Shown here piece by piece: positions 10,622-22,575 of a DNA stretch of 64,000 bases (the first letter of the stretch is position 1; each line of letters starts with the position of its first letter). Location: assembly GCA_029582155.1 (NCBI GenBank), contig CM055895.1, positions 47,571,720-47,635,719 on the forward strand. Reading direction: 5' to 3'. Under the pieces are notes generated by a model. That model had not been told where the DNA came from, searched no databases, and was given only the letters and a program-made list of their open reading frames with translations. Source of the stretch: Panopea generosa (lineage: Eukaryota; Mollusca; Bivalvia; Adapedonta; Hiatellidae). The position numbers and the translations under genes are program-made.

Positions 10622-11384
10622 TCATTTAAACGCTGTTAAATGTCTTACAAATCTGTAACAGTGTAAAAGAATGTACATCTTAATAATCGTACTCCAGGAC
10701 ACAATAATGGTAGATGATGTTCCTCACCATCACACAATTTGTGTCCGTATAGTTTATCAAATTAGTCGGAGGGATATTATCATTGTCATCGGAACAACTT
10801 GATTCATCAACATTAGACATACACAGGCCATTGTTCTATTCCAATTTGCCAAATAAACACTCCATTGGACACCTTTATTATGGCAAATAATTCCTGGTTA
10901 AAGGATATCAAATGTTAGCAGCGGCAGAGAATAGAATCTTAACAAAGGTCTGTATTTTCAAAAGAACTCTCGAAAATAGAATACAACTTAGTCCGGTACC
11001 AAAGAGGGGATGGGGTGCATGAGGGTATTGCATATTCAATTAACCCTAACAGACAGACCCAACAACGCCGAGTCTGATAATTCCTCGGTTGCGTTCTACA
11101 CTCCTAAGGGATCTTTTTATCACATATCAATGGATGGTAAATAGGGCCATGTCTTTCAAGAGACGCAGTCATTAAAGAAGCAATATAAAGCAATGTTATA
11201 GTATGTGCTACTTACCATAGTTATCAAAGGCAGTGAAAACAGGATTACAATACTTGATTAAAAGCTAGTAACAAAATATTGAAATCTGGTAATCAGCGAC
11301 ACTCAACAATGATATACAAACAATGATAATACATTTACATACGTTATATATATATAAAAAATTACCTCACATAAAGATGATTCC

Positions 11385-11745
11385 TCTATATTTCCTCTTG
11401 TCCGGACTGTATCTTCTTCAGTTGTGATTGGAATTTTAAATAAATCAGCACAAATGTTCACTAGGATAAGACGATATGTCGTGCGAATGACTTGCGTCTG
11501 TCCGTCAAAGGTCTAGGTCATAGCTCAAGGTCAAGTATTTTAAAATCCAATGTATACATTGTGTTTCCTCTTGTCCGGACCGTATCTTCTTTAGTTGTGA
11601 TTGGAATTTTATATAGCTTGGCACAAATTTCACTAGGACAAGACGATGTGTCATGCAAATGACTTGGGTCTGTTTGTTAAAGGTCAAGGTCATAGCTCAG
11701 GATCAAGTGTTTGGAAATCAAATGTATACACTGTGCTTCCTTTTT
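11385..11745 (+). repeat. Satellite-like array, left part (about 2 units)
   Basis: Units begin at 'gtccggac' (11400, 11574) and contain 'gtatcttctttagttgtgat', 'ttggcacaaat', 'cactaggacaagacgatgtg', 'aatgacttgggtctgtt', 'aaggtcaaggtcatagctca' and 'atccaatgtatacactgtg'. The array continues at 16203 on the other side of a LINE insertion. It separates copies A and B of the large unit. Confidence 0.9.
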
Positions 11746-12185
11746 TTTCATTTAAATATATTTTATTCAGTCATATATTACAAAGAGCAAATAATGTAAT
11801 AATACACACATTCAATCATTTACATAACACAGCATAGCATATATCTTCTTTTTTAAAGCAGAAAAAGAATAGTAGATAGTTTTTCAATCTCAAACAATAC
11901 ATATTTTTTCTTATCCATAAGATGTTTTAAAAAAACATTTTTTTCTATTTTATTTATAAAAGAAAAAAAAATTGAAGTAACATAAGACGATAGATGAGTA
12001 AGTAAAATAGAAAAGATTGTCCTAGTAGATATACGCGTAAAGTTGAATGTTTAAGTTAGTTTTTTTGTGTTCATAACGAATCAGTTGTTAAGGATGAAAA
12101 CTCTCCATTTATTTGTAAAATAGTGAAATTTATCGTATTTCAAAGCTATTTCTTTTTCAATTTCAATTTGATTTTTGAGGTAAAA

Positions 12186-12470
12186 TTAAAAACTGGCGCA
12201 GCTTGGAATGGTTTTCTTACATTTGTTTGGTTTGTATATATATATATAATACTTTGCACAAATAATAATGAAGTTCAAGGTGTTTTTGTTTTTATGATTT
12301 CCAAGAATACCGAAGGTAATATTTTTTAGATCGAGTTCTATGGGAGTGTTCATATTAGTTAATAACATTTTTAAGTTTGACCAAAAATGTTGTGTAATAG
12401 GGCATTCCCAGAATAAATGATTTACTGTCTCTATGTCCATGTTACAAAAATCACATAAGTTTGAACTCAT
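12186..12470 (-). pseudogene. LINE ORF2 C-terminal zinc-binding region
   Basis: The 94-codon frame starts MSSNLCDFCN and carries C-x2-C, then ETVNHLFWECP, the CCHC-like knuckle found at the C-terminus of Tx1/L1 ORF2 proteins (zf-RVT type). It is followed by the usual 'F...L' and 'I.FGI' wording. Intervening segments at 12503-13536 hold further fragments of the connecting region in several frames. Confidence 0.8.
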
Positions 12471-13576
12471 TATTTTATATTTAAACAGTTTAGTGTGTGT
12501 TGCTACAATTCTAAGAATATATATTTGTATTGGAAGTTTCTTAATTTTGTATGAGTTGTTGAAACTATAGTCATATAGTATATTTCACTCCATTTTAATG
12601 TTTCATTTACAAAGAGTTCCGTCCATTTTTGTTGCTGGATAATATCATCATATTTTTCATTATTTAGTTGATGGTTGTATAATAGTTTATTCAAATGTTT
12701 TGTTTGTTTAATTTATTATTATGTTGTTTGTGTTTATGACATTTATTTTTTCGTTGCTAAGTTTTGTTTTCAATGCGCTTGGTATATTTGAGATTAAGGA
12801 TACGTATTTGAGAAAGTCAGTCCTTGGACTATCATAGAGAAATGAGAAAAGTCAAAGGAATGTAATTGTTTAATTTTGTAATCAAATATATGTTCAAAAT
12901 ACTTAATTCCTTTGTCAAACCATTTTTTATAAAAGAAAGTTGTATTATTCACATTAAAATCAGAGTTATTCCATATAACTGACTTCCCAACCATTTTACT
13001 ATCATTTGCTTCATTTATTTTTCCTCATGCAACAAGTATATTTTGAATGAATATATTTTTCGGAAATAGTTTTTGTATGTCTTCCAATTTTAGGTTACAC
13101 TCGAATAGTAATGTGCCACCAAATTTATCTAGTTGATGAATATATATATGTTTACATGGCCCGTTATTTTCATCGAGTAAGCGTTTTACCCAACTTGCTT
13201 TAAGATAATAAACAAATTTGATTAAATCAATCATTTTTAATCTTCCCTTTTCATAGTTTTGGGTTATTGTTGATTTTTTTAATTTAATAGGGTTTGTTGT
13301 CCCAAATAAATTTAAACATTATATCAGATAGTTCAGCTATAATGTTATTTGAAAGGCTTGGTAAGACAGTAAGTGGATATATTAATTTTGGAAGTGCAAA
13401 AAAATTTTACGACGGTAATTTTCCCAAGAAGTGTAAGTTTTCTGTGTTGCCAGCTCTTTAAACATTTTTTGAATAACTCTATTTTTGGTAGCAAATTTAA
13501 TTTAAACAGGTCATTTTTGTTTGTGCAGAAAAACATTCTAAGTGCTTTTGATTGTTCGGAGGATCAGTTAAAATTT

Positions 13577-14601
13577 TTATTTTCCATATATTTTACTAGG
13601 GTATTTTTTCAATGATCCTGCCCTTAAAACATTAAATTTAGAGATGTTAAGCTTCAAACCAGAAACGTTGCTATACTCATCCAAAGTATATATAAGGGTT
13701 TCGAACGATTTCTTATAACCATCAGTTAGAAAAAGCGGCGTAACCAGCAAAAAGAGTATTTTTATTTCTTTCCCAGCTATGGTTATCCCTTTTATATTAA
13801 GATTTATTGATATCTCATAAGAAAGCAGTTCAATACAAGTAATAAATAAATATTGGGACAAAGGGCAACTTGGTCTAACACCTCGATGAATAGGGAAGAA
13901 ATTAGTCATATGTCCGTCGTTGATTACTGAACTACTTATATCATAATAAAAAACATCTATCCATTTAATAAAAGATTCTCCAAAATTGAAATGTTGCAAT
14001 GATCTTTTTAAAAAAGTATGGTCTATAGTGTCAAATGCTTTTTCGAAGTCAGAAAAGAATAGCAAGGATGGTAGTCCTTCGTTATCGACATGATCTAAAA
14101 CTTCGAAAATAAGTCTTATATTTTCTCCTATATATCGGCCTTTTATGAATCCCGTTTGTGGCGAATCTATAATTGTTGATAAAACGGATTTAAGTCGGTT
14201 TGCTATAGATTTAGTTGCAATTTTGGAGTCAGTTTTTAAAAGACTTATAGGTCGCCAGTTTCCAAGTAATGAGGGGTCTTTTTTTCTTTAGGTATTAATG
14301 TAATTAAACTTTGTTTTTGTAAATCGGTTAAAAAAACATTGTTAAAAGAGTAGTTTAATGTATTAAGGAGATATTCTTTTAAGTCATTCCAGAAGATTTT
14401 GTAAAATTCTGTTGTTAACCCGTCTGAACGAGGGCTTTTCTCATTTTTCATATCTTTTAGAGCAGATGCACGCTCTTGCTCTGTAAGATGGCCTTCACAT
14501 TTGTGTTTGTCTATTAAAGGGTTCATAAAGTTAATTTTCGAAAGTTTTGACTTCATTTTTGAATAAAGCTTACTGTAAAACTTATATTGGTCATCTAACA
14601 T
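13577..14601 (-). pseudogene. LINE ORF2 reverse transcriptase, broken
   Basis: Three consecutive frames cover the reverse transcriptase. 14601-14245 holds the N-terminal part (KNEKSPRSDGLTTEFYK..LITLIPKE). 14244-14066 continues out of frame with NWRPISL-like wording. 14065-13577 has SDFEKAFDT and a degraded RGV..CPLS.YLF, where the usual QG is replaced by PS. The YADD catalytic box is lost: the region reads FAGY in a shifted frame and LVTP in the main frame (about 13735-13755), while the downstream VSGLKLNISK motif survives. The enzyme cannot be active. Confidence 0.9.
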
Positions 14602-14648
14602 ATCTTTGGATTTTGATAAAACTTTGCTATTTTTATTAAGATGTGATA

Positions 14649-14969
14649 TTATTTTCTTTCCGATTTCTTTTTCTCTAAATTTGAAAAAGATTTGCTGTTT
14701 TTTTCGTCATGCTCTTCTCTTTCTGTTTTTGATCGTAAGATGATTCCATTAAGTTTATTTTCGATGAAATTGTTAAGTTCTAATTGTTTTGTGTTTAATT
14801 CTTGTAATAATGTTTCTATGTTTTTAATATTTTCTGAAAGTATAATTTTTGGTTCAATTAACTCAATTTCAGTTTTTAATTTATTTTCTTGATCATTGGC
14901 GGTTTTCTTTTTATACGATGCATATTTTATTGTTTCGTTTCTTATATTGCCTTTTATAATCTCCCACAA
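14649..14969 (-). pseudogene. LINE ORF2 linker between endonuclease and reverse transcriptase
   Basis: A 106-codon frame, rich in Lys, Glu and Asn, with WEIIKGNIRNETIKYASYKK near its start, as in the linker of Tx1/L1 ORF2 proteins. It is predicted to be helical. It is in line with the endonuclease upstream and the reverse transcriptase downstream on the minus strand. Confidence 0.75.
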
Positions 14970-15199
14970 AGTGTTTGGATTCGAATTTTTATTAATTTCT
15001 ACTGTATCCTTTATAGTTTTGCGAATATTTTCTTGGTATTCCGTTAGTAAAAGTAGACTTTTTTTTATTTTAAAGTAACCTGGGCCTCTTGGTTTGTTTT
15101 TAAAATCTAAATTGATATTAACGATTGCATGATCTGACTTAAAACCAGGTTTGATGTGACATGAAATAACGTTATTTTTTAAATTAATTGATAGAAGAA

Positions 15200-15823
15200 A
15201 ATAATCAAGTCGACAAAATATCGGAGGCTAATTGTTAGAATGCCAAGTATATCTACGGGTATGTGACGACGGGTATTCAACTTCCATATATCTGACAGGT
15301 CATGAACCTCCATAATTTATTTCAAAGAAGATCTGCATTTGTTATGAGTATTTTGTTGACCATTCTTTTTATCTATATTTGTTTCTAAAATAGTATTAAA
15401 GTCCCCACCGATTATAAAGGATTTATCATTGTTTTGCAACATAAACTGGTTTAGTTGTTTAAATGTAGCTGGGTCGTCAGTATTTGGTCCATATAAGTTT
15501 ATAATTATAAATTCATGTTTGTCTATTTCTAGTTGAATACCTTGCAATCTTCCAGGTATAATGTTAAAATAGTCTAGAAATGTGTAATTTACATTTTTGC
15601 TAATAAGAATACACACACTTTCACTGATGCTTCTTTTACCACTTATATATTAAATAGTACTCCCCCATTCTTGTTGCCAACAATTCAAATTGCTTAGTAT
15701 GGAATGCGTTTCTTGTAGAAGACATATAGAAAAATGCTGGTTTTTTAACCATTGGAATATATGCGATCGTTTTTGTTTGTTACCTAAACCTCTAACATTA
15801 ATAGATCCTATGTTTAAACTCAT
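15200..15823 (-). pseudogene. LINE ORF2 N-terminus: AP-like endonuclease domain
   Basis: Translation from the ATG at 15823 begins MSLNIGSINVRGLGN, the usual opening of LINE endonucleases, and is followed by a QETHS-type motif. After a break near 15640 the frame resumes and carries the catalytic-site motif GGDFNTIL (about 15391-15410). The enzyme would nick target DNA to prime reverse transcription. The frame is interrupted before the expected end of the domain, where 'SDHAIVNINL' (about 15115-15145) supplies the SDH motif. It is inactive as it stands. Confidence 0.85.
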
Positions 15824-16202
15824 GACTTAATGATGAATTGATTAAATTGGAGATACAAAAATAGTATAAAACACATATTTCACTAGAGTGGTGTTGTTAG
15901 CATAGCTGCTTATAGAAGAGGAAAGGGACAGAAAAGAGAGAATTACAATAAAGAGAAATTCATGGTGAAAAATAAAAAAACAGTTGTTTTTGGGTCGAAT
16001 GTGTTTGATTAAAATTCCAAAATAGCTTTTAAACAAAACTAAGACAAAAATATGTAATAAACAGAACGGAATATTCAATGTTAACTAGTTTTAAAATACA
16101 CACACTATTATGCAGTATTCCGAATAGAATAACGAAACACAAAGTCCTTTGCCACTCTCAAATTGTTCTACGACGTAATATCTACAAGCCAGCTTGCATT
16201 TG

Positions 16203-17315
16203 GCAATGTTTCCTCATGTCCGGACCGTATCTTCTCTAGTTGTGATTGTATTTTTAAATAACTTGGCACAAATGTTTACTAGGACAAGAGGATGTGTCAC
16301 GCGACTGACTTGGGTCGGTTCTCAAAGGTCAAGGTCACAGCTCTGTCCGTCCGTCCGCTGCTGTCCGGACCGTATCTTCATTAGTTGTGATTGGAATTTG
16401 AAATAACTTGACAGAAACGTTCACTAGGACAAGACGATGTGTCATGCGAATGACTTGGGACTGTTCGTCAAAGGTCAAGGTCATAATTCAAAGTGTTTGG
16501 AAATCAAATGTATACACTGTGTTTCCTCTTGTTCAGACCGTATCTTCTCTAGTTGTGATTTTATTTTTAAATAACTTGGCACAAATGTTTACTAGGATAA
16601 GACGATGCGTCACGTGACTGACTTGGGTCGATTCGTCAAAGGTCAATGTCACAGCTCCTTCCGTCCGTCCGCTGCTGTCCGGACCTTTTCTTCTTTAGTT
16701 ATGATTGGAATTTTAAATAACTTGGCAGGAACGTTCACTAGGACAAGACGATATGTCATGCGAATGACTGGGTCTGTTCGTATAAGGTCAAGGTCATGAC
16801 TCAAGGTCAAGTGTTTTAAAATCCAATGTATACACTGTGTTTCGTCCTGTCAGGACCGTATCTTCTTTAGATGTGATTGCATTTTTAAATAACTTGGCAC
16901 AAATGTTCATTATGAGAAGATGATGTGTCATGCGGCTAACTTGGGTCTGTTCGTCAAAGGTCAAGGTCACAGCTTCGTCCGTCCGACCTCCGCTGTCCGG
17001 ACCTTATCTTCTTTATTATTGTTATTCGATTTTTAAATATCTCGGCACAAATGTTTACTTGGACAAGATCATGTCTGTTCTTTAAATGTTAACGTCACAG
17101 CTCCGTCCGTCCGTCCGTCCGCTGCTGTCCTGATCGTATCTTCTTGAGTTTTGATTGGAATTTTAAATAAATTGGCACAAACGCTCACTAGGACAAGATG
17201 CTGTGTCATGCGAATGACTTGGGTATGTTCGTCAAAGGTCAAGGTCATAGTTCAAGGTCAAGTGTTTTAAAATCCAATGTATACACTGTGTTTCGTCCTG
17301 TCAGGACCGTATATA
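16203..17315 (+). repeat. Satellite-like array, right part, alternating unit types
   Basis: Unit starts at the 'gtccgg' box or its variants fall at 16218, 16373, 16531, 16677, 16849, 16995, 17127 and 17300, giving spacings of 155, 158, 146, 172, 146, 132 and 173. Long units end in 'aatgtatacactgtgtttc'; short units end in 'gctccgtccgtccgctgctg'. The two types mostly alternate, giving a dimeric period near 310-320. No coding potential. Confidence 0.9.
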
Positions 17316-18584
17316 ATAACAAAATTATTATAGTTTATCGAAGTGAACATGGAATCCACATCGCATATCATACATCCGTGCATAAGATTATTTACGTTAA
17401 ACAAACGGAAATATTAAACAAATGGATGCTAAAAAAGGCGGTAAATCCACAAGATACCAAACTGTGACATATGAGGCTATTTAATACTCCAAGTTTATGA
17501 CATAAGCACTTTGGAAATGAAATAAACACGTCCGTTAAGATATAAGCATCGTTGTACTTGTGTCTTACGCAAATGAGAGTTCCAGACAAGAACTGTTTAA
17601 TTCTCCACAATGTATATCTGCTTGTATCCCGGTCCTCGTCTATAGCATGACTTTGGATGTTATGACCGTATATCAGGCACATTAATCCTATAAGACGTTT
17701 ATCTGAACAATGCGTCATTGGTAAAATTGCCCGTTTATCCTGAGTACGGGAAAGTCGTTTATGGTGTTATTAGATTAACTGAAAACGAATTTATTACCAT
17801 AAAAATAATGCCAGATAATAAAGAAGTCTGCTAATAGACTAGCCTTGGTTGTATGTTCAAACAGCTCTCGTTGAAAATTTCCATCGACCCAGCTATCCTT
17901 GTGCTTAATAAACTATTCAAGCCTGAATATATATTATGAAAAGCCTTGTTTTTTGTACAATTTAAAAGAATGTTTAATTGCGTAAAGTGACTGAGAGAAA
18001 AACTATACATATCCGTGTCAGGTCCGCAAGCAGAGGTAACTCATGAGGCGATCGGGCATCATACTGGGTAAAATTCTAGGGAAGTGATTTCGTGAGTTTT
18101 TTGCATATTCATGTATCTGGAAAGACTAGTAATGAGTTAAGACAGACATATTCTATAACAAAAAAATTGTTATTTATTCTGATTTTTGTTTATTGCATGG
18201 TAAAACTCACAATGAATAATCATTGTCAGCTTGCTCTTTACATTTCTTTAAAAAACATATTACTTCACCTTTGTTTCATAAAAATGTGAAATATGTAATG
18301 TTTTACTATAATTTATTCTCAAAATAGGTTTTTCTAAAATTGATAAAACTTTTTTCATGCTCAACTCAACATTTTGACATGAACATGACATGCGTTTTTA
18401 TAAACCCATCTTAAGACCGATCCATGGTTACCTACACATTACCAACTATGTTCGATAGGTTAGCATTTTATAACCGAATGTAGTAAATTTTCTATTCCGA
18501 TTTCAAGAACTTGGAACACACGAGTAAGTCTGACACAGCTGTAAAATGGGCCAACCGTCCACCATGCAGTATGTACATGTAACA

Positions 18585-19782
18585 AAATAAGTTTGTTTAC
18601 GTGGCCTGATTATCAGTGTCAGCTTATTACAATGTATGTATATTGTATAGATGTATATTGGTCAAGTAGAGTAAGTGCTTTAAACTTATCGGGATAATAC
18701 ATTTTAAAGATATTTTACATATTCATATTTTGATTAAAGCATAAGTCAATTTGATGTTTATTTCATAAAAATGCGTTGAATAATGAGTATTTATTATTGT
18801 TAAACTAATCATAGTTTACCTTTAGTCTTTTTTGTACATTGTTGTATCGTTCGAGATAAGACGGTATTTTAATTCCGTGATTTGCTTGAGATAAACCTGT
18901 AGTATGCAGATATCTTGTATAAATAAACGAGTAGCGGCTTAGATCCCTGGTTAGTTTGCAAATTCCAACATATCAGCTCTATATGGCAGAGTTTAACACA
19001 TAAATTGACCACGGCATGCGATATCGTTGATCGTTTTATTGCTGTATGTGCAACATAGGTCACATGTAGGACGTTATCGAAGTAATAGGAGTGAGCCGGT
19101 CGTAGTACCTTCATAAGACGTGCAACCCACTTAATCGTCATATGGACGATTTTACATTCCTGACGTCAGATTGGAATCGGCATTAGTAGCTCACTACTAT
19201 GCAGTACACGGGAAGTTAACCCTGTGAATAAAGAGATTATTGTATATATACCTACGCATCCGGACACTGACGTAGTGTTTGAATTAGTATAATATTTATA
19301 TTTAAATCATTCGTTAACGATGCAGAGCAGTTTGCATCGCGATATCATTGATATATAATAGTTAGTAACAGTGTGTATCGCGACATCAGTGATATATAAA
19401 AGTAACAGTGTGTATCGCGGCATCGGTGATATATAATAGTAGCAGTGTGTATCGCGGCATCGGTGATATATAACAGTTAGTAGCAGTGTGTATCGCGGCG
19501 TCAGTGATATATAATAGTTAGTAGCAGTGTGTATCGCTACATCAGTGATAGTTAGTAGAAGTGTGTATCCGGACATCGGTGATATATAATAGTTAGTAGA
19601 AGTGTGTATCGCGGCATCGGTGATATATAATAGTTAGTAGCAGTGTGTATCGCGGCATCGGTGATATATAATAACTAGTAGCAGTGTGTATCGCGGCATC
19701 GGTGATATATAATAATTAGTAGCAGTGTGTATCGCGGCATTAGTGATATATAATAGTTAGTAGAAGTGTGTATCATTTTACT
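18585..19782 (+). other. Insertion specific to copy B
   Basis: Copy A runs uninterrupted through 'ctctgcagtacaactga' (about 2406-2422); in B the same text is split, with 'catgcagtat' at 18575 and 'ctcagtacaactgatg' from 19785. The extra 1.2 kb contains the dispersed repeat (18990-19330) and a 41-bp minisatellite (19327-19790). A short 'cagta' at both edges might be a target duplication, but it is too short to be sure. No transposase-like ORF was found. Confidence 0.6.
18990..19330 (+). repeat. Dispersed repeat, copy 2 (first copy at 235-600)
   Basis: Collinear with 235-600 as described there. It directly abuts the minisatellite, whose founder sequence ('agcagtttgcatcgcgatat') is its last block. 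Confidence 0.65.
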
Positions 19783-19790
19783 GCTCAGTA
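19327..19790 (+). repeat. 41-bp minisatellite, about 11 units
   Basis: Unit 'gcagtgtgtatcgcggcatc' + 'ggtgatatataatagttagt' + 'a' is repeated about eleven times, with shortened variants of 34-37 bp and a partial last unit ending at 'aagtgtgtatcattt'. The minus-strand translation is a repetitive HCY..YISPMPRYT product with no plausible function. The first unit is the most diverged and resembles the single-copy sequence near 565-590. Confidence 0.95.
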
Positions 19791-20434
19791 CAACTGATGA
19801 ACAAGAGTTAACAAATACCATATTACTATTATAATTCCTACAAGGGTCCATCATATTGATAACGTACATATTCCAATGATATCACTTGGCAGTCTCTTGG
19901 CTCAAATTATTCATTTTGATAAATGAAAGTATATCGATTAGCAGCCACCGTTTTATAACTATTTCTCTTCCAAACTCGTTTCAAAATACTTCGTGATGCA
20001 CAAAGCAGTACAAAAATGTTTCGCATTAATGGTTGTATTTCAAACACTATTTTTACATCAAAATCAAAAGCGGAGGCGTAAAGAAGACCGCGTTTTATCG
20101 GCCCATTCTCGAATCTGTTTTAGAATAAAGGATAATTGTTCATTCGTATATAAAAAGATGTTAACGATCCTCATTTGCTTTGAACATTTAATTAAATCAG
20201 ACTGCAACAGCATTGCATGTTTTCTTGTACTAACTTTATAACAATGGAATTTAATGTAAATACATACTTATAAATAGCAAATAACATTATGTTCTCTTGC
20301 AACAAGAATTATATTGTTTAATTCGTCTTTCTTTAAAACCACATCGCAACATATGATTCTCTCAAACTTTAATGAATTGTATATGTATACATCTGACAAT
20401 TGTTAGATTGGATTTGTATAAATGAACATTTATC

Positions 20435-20705
20435 GATATATCTATGCCAGTGAGGGCTAACAGACCTTCATTTAACTTAACCAAAATTTCATGTGATTCT
20501 GTAAGGTTAACTGGTACTTGAAACCCTTCTCCACCAATAACTAGCAATTGACCCAATTAAATCAGCGTTGATAGACGAATGACATTCAGACGAAATGTCG
20601 TATATCAATAATTATGAAGATAATCAATAGCCGTGGTATTCGGCCTCATGACCCCTGGATCGATAGTCAGACGCGCTACCGACAGAGCTAACCTGGCCGA
20701 AATTC
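20435..20705 (-). mobile_element. tRNA-derived SINE (family 1), ancestral insertion in copy B
   Basis: Minus-strand SINE with head 'ggccaggttagctctgtcgg', box-B-like 'catgaggccgaa', middle 'gtctatcaacgctgattt' and tail 'gttagccctcactggcata'. It is at the same position of the unit as 4655-4880 in A and 35785-35912 in C. Confidence 0.85.
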
Positions 20706-21920
20706 AATTAGGGACGTGATCATCGTTAGTAGTCATAGTTTGCTTTATTTCTTGCCGAGAAATGAATTTCTTGTAAATATTTGACCACACTAGTACTATA
20801 GCAAGGAAATCTGGTCATTTTCCAACAGTATACGCTAAGTAAACAAGATTCTCTGCAAACCCATAATGCAACACCAACAATCAGACATTTGATATGAAAC
20901 TCCATTATCATTTCCCACAAACACCGGATTCAAAATGTGTTCTCTTTTCGAGCGAATTGGATTTGAAGCATGAATCACAGTTTATAATGAAATAGCCGGC
21001 TCGGTTTTATTGAAGCTGTTTATAAGGGTAAAACATAATATGTGTTTCTCCTTACGTTCCATATCACCCATGTAACGCCTCCAACAACACTTAATTGGAT
21101 CTGTTTTACCTGTAGAGAAATGTAATTCTTGACAAATTAACCATATTACCAATGATTCTAAAAGCGTCTTGTTTCCGTAAATAACCATCTGCTGCTCCAA
21201 ATATACAAGAAAATTAGACTCCATCATGAGTAGTCATGTGGGAATGAAAAAAACAGAGTCTCGACCCTGCATGTAATTTTGACCCTTCAGGTGGTATTTT
21301 ATTCTATCTCACATGGATGAACTCATGATGGATTATTTTCTCCCTTTCATCCCAGCCAGAAGATAAGCCCTCGAGAATTGCGGTCTTCACTAAAAACTCC
21401 ACTTTTTAAATGCATGGTGAAAGCCCAAATATTTATGAAGAAATCGACATTTTAAAGTACATACAGAATTACACCTGGTTACCTCTCTGCACATTGTTGT
21501 TAAACAATTCACTTCAAATTTATTTTTTCCATGACCCTAATTTCGTTGGTAGGCACGGCGTCATAAATATATACGTTGACGTGATTATTATGGCGTAATC
21601 CTGTTCTTTTTACGGTTTCCTACAACAAAATCAAGTTTTAAAATATTTTCGTAGTCGTGAAAATACAAATATATATATATGATTATGATTTATGAATAGG
21701 AAAATAGATTACAAAAAATGATTTAGTTCTAGAATTTCGTCAGGTCATTAGGGAAAACTATCACATGACATGGAAGACAGAGTTTTCTTTCATGGCGAAA
21801 ACCCGTATCCTCCACGAGCAGAAATGGGAGAACATGTATATCCAACAGGGCCGTAACAACAGTATAAATAAAATCGATGTATCCAATTATCATGCTAGGT
21901 AAAATAAATGCGTACAGAAA

Positions 21921-22275
21921 AAATGATAACAGGGGCTTCTCAGACTTCCTAGATACTTCTTACGTTGTATTCTATTACAAGGTATACTAAATGATAACAG
22001 GAGCCTCAAGGTATACTAAATGATAACAGGAGCCTCTCAGACTTCCTAGATACTTCTAACGTTGTATTCTAATACAAGGTATACTAAATGATAACAGGAG
22101 CCTCAAGGTATACTTAATGATAACAGGAGCCTCTCAGATTTCCTAGATACTTCTAACGTTGTATTCTAATACAAGGTATACTTAATGATAACAGGAGCCT
22201 CAAGGTATACTTAATGATAACAGGAGCCTCTCGGACTTCCTAGATACTTCTTACGTTGTATTCTATTACAATGTA
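21921..22275 (+). repeat. 97-bp minisatellite with nested 29-bp duplication
   Basis: Full units start at 21979, 22076 and 22173 (period 97). Each contains 'aaggtatact.aatgataaca' + 'ggagcctc' twice in succession, then 'tcagacttcctagatacttc' and 'taacgttgtattcta'. A partial founder unit precedes them (21921-21978). Copies A (about 5995-6065) and C (about 42650-42730) hold one unit only, so the array grew in B. Confidence 0.95.
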
Positions 22276-22575
22276 TACTAAATGAAATTTATGATTTTAG
22301 GGACAACAGATATTCAAAGTACGAAAACACGTCTTTCGGCCCCGATATAGTTAGTTCTATTCAATACAAATGTTACCATGCTATTAATATGCTAATTTCT
22401 TGCAACTACTATCAGTTATCATAAACATTAAAATGATGTCTAGGAGTCCAAAGGCGCTGCAATAATAACAACAGTTAGTCAAATTACGTAACGACGTATT
22501 TTGGCAACAACACAATTTCAGTTATATCCTATACCCACGCTACCGTGCTATCAGTATGCTACTTTCTAGCTACAG

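Larger units (their letters stand above)
1320..11290 (+). repeat. Large tandem unit, copy A
   Basis: First of three head-to-tail copies of a mostly non-coding unit. Anchor blocks shared in the same order with copy B and/or C include: 1711-1800 with 17540-17640 and 30795-30900; 1819-2045 with 17929-18150 and 31189-31410; 2241-2510 with 18355-18580 plus 19785-19880; 2870-3060 with 19900-20080 and 32505-32700; 4290-4640 with 20085-20370 and 35410-35720; 6115-6660 with 22320-23190 and 42770-43570; 8080-8600 with 27020-27450 and 47560-48290; 10140-10640 with 28850-29320; 11100-11260 with 30150-30290. Copy A carries its own MITE, 28-bp minisatellite, SINE at 7582 and a 0.9 kb insertion (9060-9955). 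The gene content of the unit is unknown; the longest ORFs are short and not recognised. Confidence 0.85.
11746..16200 (-). mobile_element. Tx1/L1-type non-LTR retrotransposon (LINE), decayed
   Basis: Minus-strand element inserted into the satellite-like array. In element order it has a 5' region (16200-15830), ORF2 from an ATG at 15823 with AP-endonuclease, reverse transcriptase and a C-terminal zinc-knuckle region (to about 12186), and a 3' end with an A-run (T8 on the plus strand near 11741-11750). ORF2 layout and wording (GGDFNTIL; FSDFEKAFDT; RGV..CPLS.YLF; C-x2-C..H-x4-C near the C-terminus) fit the Tx1/L1 group. Numerous stops and frameshifts split ORF2. No ORF1 is recognisable; the 78-codon frame at 15842-16078 is not convincing. 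The array wording at both edges ('tgcttcc' left, 'tgtttcc' right) could be a 7-bp target duplication with one difference. Confidence 0.9.

Noticed and set aside
15842-16078. 78-codon hydrophobic frame upstream of the Tx1/L1 LINE ORF2 as a possible ORF1
   Set aside because: It lacks any RNA-binding, coiled-coil or zinc-knuckle feature of LINE ORF1 proteins and is separated from an intact context; probably chance in AT-rich DNA.
19307-19576. 89-codon minus-strand frame with HCYYYISPMPRYT repeats
   Set aside because: Produced by the 41-bp minisatellite.
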